This document shows positions 34,800 to 45,200 of a DNA stretch of 64,000 nt, piece after piece. The stretch is from Apoda limacodes (taxonomy: Eukaryota > Arthropoda > Insecta > Lepidoptera > Limacodidae), in the NCBI GenBank assembly GCA_946406115.1, contig OX291552.1, forward strand, positions 3,844,001 to 3,908,000, written 5' to 3'. The notes beneath the pieces were generated by a model, which saw nothing but the letters and a program-made list of their open reading frames with translations, had not been told where the DNA came from and made no database searches. Each line of letters begins with the position of its first letter. Within the stretch, counting starts at the first letter, position 1. Made by a program: the position numbers and the translations under genes.

Positions 34800-36810
34800 T
34801 CTGTCTGTCTCTGTAATGGCTGAGTTACTCAAAAGTTTGACGCCAGGCCAGCTGAGAGCCTTCATCGAGGCTCTCTCTCGCGATGGCTCCGAGCAGACTT
34901 AAGCCTGCATCACTAAGGCGTCAAGCCCCCTCCGATTCCCACGGCCGCAGCGGCTGCACCTTCTCCCCCGACGCCAGCATGTCAACGGATTCTGCATCGT
35001 CCTCGAATGAACGCAATGATGGCGACCGCGGCATCAAAATCCAGCTCCTCACGTCGTCAGATTTTCGAAATTTGACGGCCTTCCTGGCCTCCCAGAAACA
35101 CGAGTACTACACATACTCGCTCGATGACGAGAGAGTACTGCGGGCCGTGATAAAGAGAGTTCCCAAGGAATTCACCGCGTCTACAGTAAAGGACGTCTTG
35201 ATCGCCCCCCTCCACCCTCGCCATTAGGCATCCATTGTGCTCGCTCCCCTTCCTGCGGTCAACGCCTGTAACCGACTTCCTGCACTAGTTGACGCAGAGA
35301 AAACAGACAGACAAACTTCTGTCCACACTCCCCCAGTTACCCAAATCATAAAAATCAAAATAGATTGCACAACAGTGCTCCGTCTCCATCGGCTACTTTA
35401 ATGGCAATGGTCTCCGCAACCAAAGTGAGGAATTGTCGGAATTTATCCTTGCCGGCAACCTAAATTGCAAGCACCGTCGATGGAACTCTTAAGTCACTTC
35501 ACGGAGAGGCCGACTCTTCGACCAATTAGTTGACAGATTAAACTTCGACATCATCGCTCCCATGACGTATACCTACTTTCCCCATGCCACACGCCGCAGT
35601 CCTGATGTGCTCGACATAGCAGTTCTAAATAGTGTAAGGCTAAGCTTTCTTTCAATAGAAGTGCTTGTCAACCTTACCTTACTTACTAGACACCTGACCG
35701 CCACCGTTGATCAGTGCTCTAAACGGGTGCCGGTCAGTGACTACCACCACCTAATCCTGCATCAGCACATCAGGTCGCTAATGACTGAGCGTAACGCAGC
35801 CCGCCCTAGTCCCGATCGCTGCCTCTACCGAAAACAAAGCTCTCTTCAACGACTTACACTGCGGTATAAGATCCGCTATAGTTGAGCTTCGCGCCCAACG
35901 CTTCGGTAATCTGACGAAGAATATCTTTTCTTCTCATCAAATTCATTGGCACCTAGCTAGAGCGATGAAATCAGACACCTTCAACTCCCTCACTCCGCTT
36001 ATTCGTCCCAAAACAGCCCCAGCGGATTGCCTTCAAACCTAATGTGCCTTAATCACACAAGCATTCAATCCCGATCACGTGCGAGAGGTAGACGGTGACG
36101 TATAGCGCAGATCATCTTTGCCCCCACAGGATCCTCTGCCCCTCTTTACGGTCGACGAGGTCAAACAGGTCATCGAAGGCCTACGTCCCCGCGTGAACGG
36201 TATCTCTAACGATATCCTAAAGTGCCTAACTTTTCCGCTCCTCTGCCGTCTAGCAGCCATCTTCAACGCTGCTATCGAAAATTGCATTTTTCCTTCTCAA
36301 TGGAAACACGCAATTGTCATAACCATCCACAAGCCAGGGAAAACTCATACCGAGCCTTCCTCTTACCGCCCCATAAGTCTACTAAAGTCCCTTGTAAACT
36401 TTACGAACGCCTTCTCCTCGCTCGCCTTCGGAACGCTAGGGTCTTAAAAGGCATCTTAATCGACGAGTAGTTCGGATTCCACGCCCAACACTCGTGTGTT
36501 CACCAAGTCCTCCGTATCACATTCTCACTGCCTTCCAACCAGTACTAGGTATGCCCCGTCACACGGGGGCTGTCTTTTTCGATATAGCAAAAGCCTTCGA
36601 CAAAGTCTGGCACAACTGTTTAATTTACAAACTGTGCTACTATCAGTTGCCAGACCACCTCGTACTATACGCTTATGATATTTGTCTAATCGCAGCTTTC
36701 ATTATAGAGTCGAAGGCACTGTCTTTTTCCCTCGACCTATACAAGCAGAAGTCCCGCAAAGGTCCATGCTCTCCACTATCTTATTTATATTTATATAAAG
36801 AATAACCTTG
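34800..36810 (+). pseudogene. Jockey-like LINE relic (ORF1 end, RT pieces)
   Basis: ORF1-like sequence (34,883-35,227) reads IQLLTSSDFRNLTAFL and YYTYSLDDERVLRAVIKRVP, typical of Jockey-clade ORF1 proteins before their zinc knuckles. The endonuclease is too decayed to follow. Reverse transcriptase pieces lie at 36,118-36,447 (FTVDEVKQVIEGLRP, CIFPSQWKHAIVITIHKPGK, SSYRPISLLKSL) and 36,550-36,640 (AVFFDIAKAFDKVWHN). Many stops and frameshifts make it inactive. Confidence 0.85.
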
Positions 36811-37099
36811 TACCTTCTGACCACCAATGACAAAACACAAACTTTAGTGATAAAAAAAAATGTACTCTGCGTATAACTGCGCATATATATCTGCTAAGTC
36901 CTATCTTCAACAACAAAGACGAGCTGTCTAGAAGCGGAGTAGGCACACAAACAAGTGATGAAGTGAGTGCCTACCTTAGAAAACAAAATTAAATATCAAA
37001 TTCGAAAATTATTATGTGTCTGTTATTATATTTGTTTTATTAAAAAAACTTACATATACTTTAATAAATAATAATAACAAGTTACATACATACACAAGT
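36811..37099. other. AT-rich, nothing recognised
   Basis: No reading frame, repeat or motif could be supported here. Confidence 0.4.
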
Positions 37100-37470
37100 T
37101 CAGATTTTCAATATATCAATCACTTTGTCTTGAAAATTTACTTCACCAATTCCACTGAAATATTCCATTAGTTTAGAAGTTAGAATGCCGAAACCATTTT
37201 CTACAAACCCTCTAGCCCGACTTAAACGGTATTTAAATATTCTTTTCTTCCTAGTAATATTCTTTTTAGGAAATGGTTTCATTAAATGTGTATCAAGTGC
37301 GAATGCACTATCACCGAGAAAAACATGCGGCACCTATGTATTTGTGCCTGGCAGTAAACAGGATTCGGGCAATTTTAGTTCTTTATCAATGAATGAATGA
37401 ATGAGTTTTTAAAGAATCTGGTTCTCTTCAAAATGCCTCAGTCTGACATACTTCCATTTGAACCTGCATG
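37100..37470 (-). pseudogene. PIF/Harbinger (DDE_Tnp_4) transposase fragment
   Basis: The minus strand encodes LLPGTNT-stop-VPHVFLGDSAFALDTHLM, then RIFKYRLSRARGFVENGFGIL. GDSAF holds the second catalytic Asp, and the E in RARGFVENGFGIL is the catalytic Glu of Harbinger/HARBI1-type enzymes. A TAG at about 37,334-37,336 and a TGA further upstream interrupt the frame. The N-terminal half is absent at this spot. A THAP domain on the same strand lies 2 kb upstream, in the right order for a THAP plus DDE_4 element. Confidence 0.88.
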
Positions 37471-37479
37471 AATATAAAT

Positions 37480-37965
37480 CTATACATATAATAAAATGGT
37501 AGGAAAGTCAAAACTGTACATTGAATATTTTTTTAAAAGAATACTTGGGGTGTGATCTACAATCGATACCGATGCCAAAAATATAGTTTTTAGAATTTTT
37601 GTCTGTTTATCTGTTTGTCTGTATGTATGCTCGGGATAAACTCAAAAAGTACTGCTAAATTTACTTCAAATTTGGCACGAATATTATTTAGAAGTCGGGT
37701 CAACATATAGGCTAAATATTATCACGCTATCACCTTCGGGGAACGATTATTAATTATTCTACTCACACATAGCCATTTATTTTATGTAAAAAAATCGTGA
37801 AAAGTCATAACTTAGATGTGTTATAATTTGTCACCATTTAAAAATGTTTCCTATTTGCTAACTAAATGGCGTTGGCGTCGAATTAGACCGCGCTATGGTT
37901 TCGTTCACAGAAAGTGATGTTATAGTAGAGCGTTCACGCAGACAACGTCGCGGGCAGCAGCTAGT
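37480..37965 (+). repeat. Retrotransposon tail repeat
   Basis: It contains 'ctgtttgtctgtatgtatgctcgg' -like sequence, 'aaatttggcacgaat' and an ending 'gtcgcgggcagcagctagta'. These blocks recur, inverted, at 39.69-39.85 kb and are common in moth genomes. No coding capacity. Confidence 0.6.
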
Positions 37966-38034
37966 AAATTTATAATTTGCAAAGAACACGACACTAAATG
38001 TTCCCTTATAGTTATAGAATAAAGGTATGCACCC

Positions 38035-38435
38035 ATGCAGCCATCTTCACTGAAATATTTTACATCATCTCCTTCCCCTCAGATGTTGACAACTAAAGAA
38101 GATAAAAAGATTATTCAACTCTCTATGCCTGACGGTGATCCTTCATTGTATTCTGTACCAACAGAACGAAACTACATATGCACAACCACATCTCCCTCAT
38201 CACAATTCAATATCCCGTCTCTCTCGCCTAAATATATTCGATCATCAGCCTTTCCTCAATACAATCACATTTCAGCTGCATTTCAACCCATACAGATCGA
38301 CAACTAATAAAGATGAAGAAATCATTTAATTCTCATTACCTGAAGGTGACTTCATTGTATTCCGTACCCACAGAAGAAAACCAGACAAGTACAACTATAG
38401 TATATGAGGGCACTGCTTCAATACTAAAGTTTTTT
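38035..38435 (+). other. Unrecognised Ser/Pro-rich ORF with an internal duplication
   Basis: A 90-codon ORF (38,035-38,307) is rich in Ser, Pro and Thr. Its segment around DGDPSLYSVPTE recurs about 200 bp downstream in degraded form, as 'ggtgacttcattgtattccgtaccc', with a stop between the copies. No domain is recognised. It could be a relic of the second protein of a DNA transposon or of a repeat-containing host exon; I assign no function. Confidence 0.25.
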
Positions 38436-38689
38436 TTAGTTGTAAATTAGAAAATAAAATAAACTGTATGTACTTACCTTAATTGTTTTCTTTATAATCT
38501 TGTTCATTACCTAGCATGTTTTAGAAATAACTTTTGAAAGAAATTGATGATGTAACTGTGCTAAATCTGAGATACTTGTAATCTCTTCCCGTAGATGAAA
38601 ATCTTATTGTTGCTATCAGACGTTCTTTTGCAGTCTTAGCTTCTCTCATTACTGTGTTCGTCTTTAAATCAAAAAAATATTTGTAAACT

Positions 38690-38885
38690 TGGCATACATA
38701 TAGGTTAGGTCCTGGAATAGCATATAGGCTACTTTTTATTTATAATAACTGTAACCGAGATTAAACGAACTATAGCTATAGCTACAGCTTGATATAGCAA
38801 ACTTCATCAGTGTAATTAAGGAGTAAATCACAGTCGCCGATAATCGAATATAGGGCGGGCTAATTAAGGAGTTAATCACAGTATT
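38690..38885 (-). repeat. RTE-like tail
   Basis: It carries the modules 'taggtcctggaatagcatat', 'actatagctatagctaca' and 'aattaaggagt', inverted relative to 10.72 kb. A plain remnant. Confidence 0.6.
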
Positions 38886-39247
38886 AATTCTGAGATTAAA
38901 TAAACTGGTACTGGCCACTGGCAAAGTCTGGTTTCTATTAATTAGGGTAACTAACACATTCGAATATTGCAATAAAACCTAGATTACGTACGTTATATCA
39001 GTCTTTATTTCATGAAAATCTATAGAGTATTACGGAAGTTGTGAACGTGAGAATTTTTGAGCACTTTTTAAATTTTCAAGTTTGCGCGTGCTTGACTCGT
39101 GACCTCAGGGTTCCAGTCGCTCCGTTTCGCTCGTGCCCCGCGCCCTATGAAATTCTTTGAAGTTATATCTCGCGCACGCGCTGCATTTATTTTATGTCAT
39201 TGCTTTGTTTAGATATTAGTTTACTGTTGTTTGTAACAATCAACCGG

Positions 39248-40170
39248 TTAGTTAAATAAGTGCCTCGTGAGGAAAATCTGTCTCTTATCTAAATCTGTAA
39301 GTTTATGTTTCGCAATAACAGGGCGTTCAGGTTTTTCAAATAATCTACCTTGACAGGCAAACTTATAAGGCACGATGTCTTTCTTTAGTTTGAGCCGTTC
39401 TCCAACTAAATTGTGCTTCACATAGTTATCCATGTCCTTTTCCATCTGAAACCAAAAACAAAATTAAAATTAAAGCAAAAAGTTTAATATTTCTGCCAAA
39501 ATGTTTCTAAAATTTTATACACTATCTCTAACTAGGTATAATTACGTAAATAGGTACGGCTTGCTAACAACTGTAGGTTGATTACCACTGTCCTTCTAAA
39601 ACTTACTACACTTATAAACAACACACCTACCTATTGTTACTTATTAAGTATTAGTGGTAAAGGTCATAGTATAGGTAGATAATAATTCTACTAATATTAT
39701 AAACGAGAAAGTTTGTTTGGACCAACCAACCAAAAACTACTGCATGGATTTTAATGAAACTGTACAATAATGTTGCTTATAAATCAGAATAACATGTAGG
39801 CTATAATTTATGCGCAGACGAAGTCGTGGGCGGCAGCTATTACGGAATATTAACGTCCAGTACGTCTTATTGCTTTTTTACAAATACCTACTTATCGCTT
39901 GGTTATTCTAGGTCAGTAGTAGGTACTAGGTAGGTGGGTAATAGTTATCACGATCACGAGAAAAGGATAAATTAAATAGTTACTTACATCGAAATGATCT
40001 TTACAACAAAGTCTTTGGTCCTATGGAATCCTGTCTGCGTATTGCGGTCATCCATTTCTTTTTTATTATAGGATTTTTAGGTACATTAAAAAACAGTTTG
40101 ACGGGTGTTTTAACATTGGAATTAAAACATTTAGGCACTGGACAGTATTTGCTATTAACTTTTTTGTAAT
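39248..40170 (-). pseudogene. THAP-domain gene fragment, two exons, frameshifted
   Basis: Exon A (about 40,170 to 39,988) reads KYCPVPKC, LFFNVPKNP and KKKWMTAIRRQD, then after a frameshift CCKDHFD, followed by donor gtaagt. Exon B (39,445-39,248), after acceptor ttggtttcag, reads MEKDMDNYV, ERLKLKKDIVPYKF and ends at TAA. Together they show the THAP zinc-binding C2CH pattern (C-x4-C ... C-x2-H), the invariant Trp and the terminal VPxxF-type motif. The frameshift lies between the Trp block and the CxxHF block, and no start Met precedes KYC. THAP domains bind DNA and are frequent in transposases. This is probably a transposon remnant; a decayed host gene is the alternative. Confidence 0.8.
39690..39850 (+). 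repeat. Retrotransposon tail repeat in the THAP intron
   Basis: It begins 'ctaatattataaacgagaaag' -like and ends 'cagacgaagtcgtgggcggcag' -like. It lies between the two THAP exons and relates to the repeat at 37.48-37.97 kb. Confidence 0.55.
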
Positions 40171-40792
40171 AAAACCGCAACTACGAGCGACAAGCATTGG
40201 TGATTAAATGAATAAGAATGCCCGCTCTACGGGCCGGCGCGCTTCGTTGTCGCGTTGACAGGAATCGTGACGTGATCAAACGCCGGGTGCGTTTTAATTA
40301 TGGGACGCGCGAGAATGCGCTCTTTCATTCTATTATCTCGGCCATCTTTGCGGATATTAAAAAAGTAAAATGCATATGTTCTTGTATTTTCGTCTAGATT
40401 ACTTTGGCATATCTATAATAAAACATTGGCCAGGTTGATTCCGACCTAAGATAGTTAAGAAAATCATCGGAGCCTAGTATTTTTAAAATGTTTAAATGAC
40501 CCAATGTTTTCTCTCTTTTAGCCACTGTTTCATTAATTTTCTCTTTCTTTGTTTTTTTTGTTCACATTCACTTAAAAAAGTTAATTCTATTCGATAGATT
40601 AGGCGCCATATTTCGAGACGCATTGACTTGCTGTATTTTCAGTATGTACAGACAAGATGAAACAACTGCACGATCGTGTTGAAACGAAACCTGTTTCGTT
40701 GACTGAACCAAGGTGACTTCTGTTGGTGGTTGGATATAATCGTGTTGAATGCCTTTTAGGTATTATTGAAGGATAACCTCAATTATTTGCGC

Positions 40793-40897
40793 AACTAGAT
40801 TTAGTCTAGAGAAAAACTCGATTTTAAATAATTTTGTTACTCGCATATGTCCATCAGGTCTTGTACTGCGTAGAGTACGCCTGCTTATGGCTTCTTC
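40793..40897. repeat. Inverted copy of sequence at 2.09-2.20 kb
   Basis: The reverse complement of this block matches about 2,090-2,195, including 'agaagccataagcaggcg', 'agtacaag(t/a)cctgatgga' and 'tttttctctaga'. It places part of the upstream flank of the tra2 duplicate about 7 kb from tra2, in inverted orientation. Confidence 0.8.
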
Positions 40898-40899
40898 CC

Positions 40900-41028
40900 A
40901 AGAAGCTTGTATATGAATGTCACTGAAGAGAGCACTACGAACAAATAGTTGAACCTAATTTTTGACCTTTTTGAGTGGGTTGTGGGCTACCAACATTCTG
41001 GATAAGTTCCCTAATTAATAACTACGCT
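40900..41028. repeat. Direct repeat, right copy (partner at 34.1 kb)
   Basis: It aligns with 34,138-34,272 in the same orientation, from 'agaagcttgtatatgaatg' to 'taattaataactacg'. It abuts the inverted block at 40,793-40,897. Confidence 0.75.
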
Positions 41029-41049
41029 ACTCAAGCTGCCATCAGACAC

Positions 41050-42003
41050 ACAATAAACACATGTATTTCGACACTTTTGAATCGTCAAAGTTATAAAATA
41101 TTATTTTTTGAACCCTCCCACCTTCCCGCCGGTTCACAATGTTGTTGATTTCTACCGAGAAGAATCCGGCAAGAAACTCGATAGTTACTCTTTTTCAAAA
41201 CACTTAAATAAACTAAAATACAATTAATGTTTTAAATAAAAGATTTTTAGTCGTACAATTTTATGATACCTATGCATCCTGTAATTGAGCATCATCAGTC
41301 CCAAGGATTTTTATCATTTACATAGTCTGAAATATTGTAGTATGCCTTTTTACAAAGTACCTGCTTGATAAAAGATTTAAATTTACTTATTGATAGATTT
41401 TGAATTTTATTGGGAACTTTGTTGTAAAAGTGTATACATTGCCCCATAAAAGAGTTACTTATTTTGTGTAGACGTGTATCATGCACCAACAGCTTATTTT
41501 TACTTCTAGTATTTATTTTGTGAACGTCACTTTTCTTGCTGAAACTATTGATATTTTTATGTACATATAAAAGATTTTCATATATGTACTGCGACACTAA
41601 AGTTAAAATTTTTACTTCCCTAAACCTATCCCTCAGAGATATCCTAGATCCTAATTTATAAATAGCACGAATTGCCCTTTTTTGTAACAAAAATATTGTA
41701 TTTACATCAGCAGCGCTACCCCATAATAGGATACCATATGTCATTAAACTATGGAAATAGCTAAAATATACTATTTTTGCAGTGTCGACATCGGTCAATT
41801 GTCTTATTTTCTTGATCGCATACACAGCAGAGCTAAGTTTTTTGGCTAGGTTATGAATATGAGGACCCCATTGAAGTTTGGAGTCCAGCGTTATGCCAAG
41901 AAAGACTGTTGAATTAACAAGTTTTAATTGCTCGCCATTAATATTAATACATGTCTGTCTCTGACTAACATTTTTGTCTCTGTCACACCTTTGCAACTTG
42001 CTT
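41050..42003 (-). pseudogene. 5'-truncated LINE, C-terminal half with open frame
   Basis: A 233-codon minus-strand frame (41,295-41,996) encodes the region downstream of the catalytic palm: [63 protein letters not shown] and a C-terminal NDKNPWD. The 3' UTR reaches about 41,050. It is nearly identical to the copy at 58.4 kb and related to 6.5-7.4 kb. The palm and endonuclease were never copied into this site. It ends about 200 bp before the ValRS start codon. Confidence 0.9.
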
Positions 42004-42210
42004 TTTTACATCTGGCCTGGAAATGCGCTGCTTATTTCTCTATGTCTATGCAAATTGCAAATTTAACAGCAACAAAAAAATAGCCTGTATGAGTGAAGCC
42101 TTTTGCCTGCAATATTGGCAAATAAAAAAACCAAATCAAAAAGTAAGGTTATGTAGGTATGAAATTGTTATAAATAATATTTTATTGGTTAATTTGTAGA
42201 TATAATAAAT
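42004..42210 (+). promoter_or_regulatory. Presumed ValRS promoter / 5' UTR
   Basis: Only about 200 bp separate the LINE from the ValRS ATG. It is AT-rich with no clear TATA or initiator I can defend. A possible acceptor (aatttgtag) ends at about 42,200, so a 5' UTR intron with an upstream non-coding exon is possible. Confidence 0.3.
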
Positions 42211-45200
42211 ATGAGTGACAAAAACGTGCAAAATGAATCTTCTGGTGATCAACCGCAAGAAAAAACCGCCAAACAATTAGAAAAGGAAGCAAAAAAAGCA
42301 GCAAAATTGGAGAAACTTCAAGCGAAGTTAGAAAAAAAAAGTACAGTGCCAGCTGTACAAAAGGATAAACCTGAGGTTACTTAAGTTTTTTAAGATTTAT
42401 GTAGAAACCAATGTTAATTCTAATGTACTATTTCCACTGCCAGTTTTGTAACTGTCTAATATATAACTAGGTTGTCTTTAGTCTGCCCTGATATGAATTC
42501 AAATTCTCACAAAAACTCATATGCTGGAGAAAAGGTTTTGGATAGATGTTACTTTATTGTCCGAATTAAGGGTGGGAATGGGTGTGGAGCGAAGAGGAAT
42601 ACCTCCTGTATAAGGAGAAAGCCCCACTTTTTTATGATTTCTTTTTGGTTTGGAGTTAAGTTGAACTAAATTAAATTATAGGGCTATATTTTATATACAG
42701 GTATCATAAAATAGGTAGGGAGTGAGTGGGGGATAGCAGATGAACACCCTTTTTTTTAAGAATTTTGTTTTTGTATGAATAAAAATTGGAACATATTTTA
42801 AACTTTAGCAGCTGGCTGTTTAGACCTGTGTATCTCAGATTATTTAGATATCAATAAAATAAAATATGTGTAGTCACTTTACAATAAAATTATTAAATAT
42901 ATATTTCGCTGATTTCAGTTATTTTAATCATAATATTAATGTTTGGCTTGAAAGTTGTTGTCAAATAGACACTATTCATCAAACCTTGAAAACTCTACCA
43001 AGGTCCTTGCAATAGAAATTATCCTCAAAAAACATATATATCACAGACCAAGGTATAATTGCACTTTCACTATATATAATGTTAATTTTTTGCTTAAAAC
43101 ATTTTTTAAATGATAGACATATGCGACCAATGCATAATAAATGTTAAGTTATGAATTAACTGTTTTTTTTTATTATTGGAAGTTGTAGATACAAATCCAT
43201 TCCACTAAGTCATATAACTCAGATGTGCTAAGCTTGACCGTTTGATGGTATGCTTTAATTCACTATTAATTTAATGTCAAACAGTCAATTTTAATTATTA
43301 ATGATGAAAACAATATTTTTATGGCATAACAGCCTATAAGAAAATAAATAAATTCAATCATACTTACCAAAAATATAGAAATATTAAAGAACATTGGTGA
43401 CCTTTGATTCTTAATTAATTTATAAAATACAACCTAACAGTTCATTGCTGCGCTCCTTGTGACCTAACTTTTCTACACATATGGCAAGCGCCAAGACCAA
43501 GTTGTACAGTGGAGCATCGATTATTCACACTATTTGGGGGACATGGGTGTTCAGAAAACTGATTTTTTCGGATAACGAAATATCTATTTACATTTTTATA
43601 AATTTCTTTAATGACAAATAGGAATTAAAAAAAAAAGTGCAGACAGTCTTGTAATAAAACAGGTACTACTGGGTACAATTGACAATCGTTAATCTTAGTC
43701 TACCAAGGCAAGCCCATCAGCTTACAAGAGGCTAAGTTTTTAAGGGCAGATATTTTATGCTGGTTATTTTCAGCTTGTGTTTCCATCAAACACACAAGGC
43801 AATATCTAAGCGAGTAAGCATGAACCAACCATTTTGTGACAAAGCTTTCCAATTTTGCTCAGTTTTGTTTGCAGTGTAAGCATTCTCAAGAGTGTCTGCT
43901 GATGAATTTAAAGCTCATAAATGCCATGTCTTGACTTAAATTCGGGAGGGCGTAGGAGTAGTTGGGTTAAGCGGTTGTTCGGTCATTCAGTCATTCGATT
44001 AAGCGGTTGTTCAGTTAAGCGGCCATTCGGTTGATTAACGTTCGGATAATCGGCGCTCCACTGTATTTTTTGTAGTAAGGGCGATCAACTTGGCGACATG
44101 AAAATTAGTTCTTGAATCCAAGCGGAGCACATGAAAACCAACTTGTACCTATTTATTGTAGTCAGAGTAACCAACTTGGTGAAATGAAAACTAGGGCTTG
44201 AATCCAAGCGGAGCACATAGAAACAAGGTGAATCTGAGCCAGGACCAACTTGAATCTATTTATTGCTGTCAGGGCAACCAACTTGGCGACATGAAAACTA
44301 GCGTGTGCTTACCTTTTTTAATTTGAAACGCCCAGAAGGTTGGCCTTTAAATAAAATACAAATATAAACAATATATCATATGAATGGCTAAATCATCTAT
44401 GTTAATAAATATTTGTGACAAATATGTTTCCAGAGCAAAGATGTAGTTAGTTTTCATTCAGTTTTCAACTTGCTTGTTAACTCCCAAAGGATTGATTAAA
44501 ATTATAACAATTTGTATTTATAATTTATACATTTTGCATTGCAGAAAAAAGCAAAAGAAACAAAAGAGAGTGCTGTGTATTCTGCCAAAACTGTACCGGG
44601 TGAAAGGAAGGACATTACTGGTCCCATGCCAGATGCCTATAGCCCACTTTATGTTGAAGCAGCATGGTATTCATGGTGGGAAAAACAAGGCTTTTTCAAA
44701 CCGGAGTATGGGGTAATTTACTTCAAGTGAATATGTAAATATAGAAATAGATCACCAATGAGTTCAACACCACTAGCTACTTAGAAGTTGCTGTTTCAAT
44801 GCAGCTTTTGTGTATTCTTACACATATAATAATTAGTTTTATCAAAAGTACCTGGAGGACCGAGCGGTGCTCGTTTTTTTTTTTAACAACGCCGTCTATT
44901 CCCAAGTAGCTTAAGCATTGCTTAATAACGCCATCTATTGTCAAATAGCTTTAATGTTGCTTATTACTATCACTGCCTAAAAACACGGATAAAACGACGT
45001 TTTCTAAAAGTGAAACCAAGCTAGATCGATTTATCGTCCCCGAAACCCCCTGCATACTAAATTTCATAAAAATCGTTGGAGCCGTTTCCGAGATACAGAT
45101 TATGTATATATATATATTGCTCGTTTAAAGGTATTAGATAACACTATCTTGTCAACTTTAGTTATAACCTATCAAAATAACCTAGCAACTATGCAATCTC

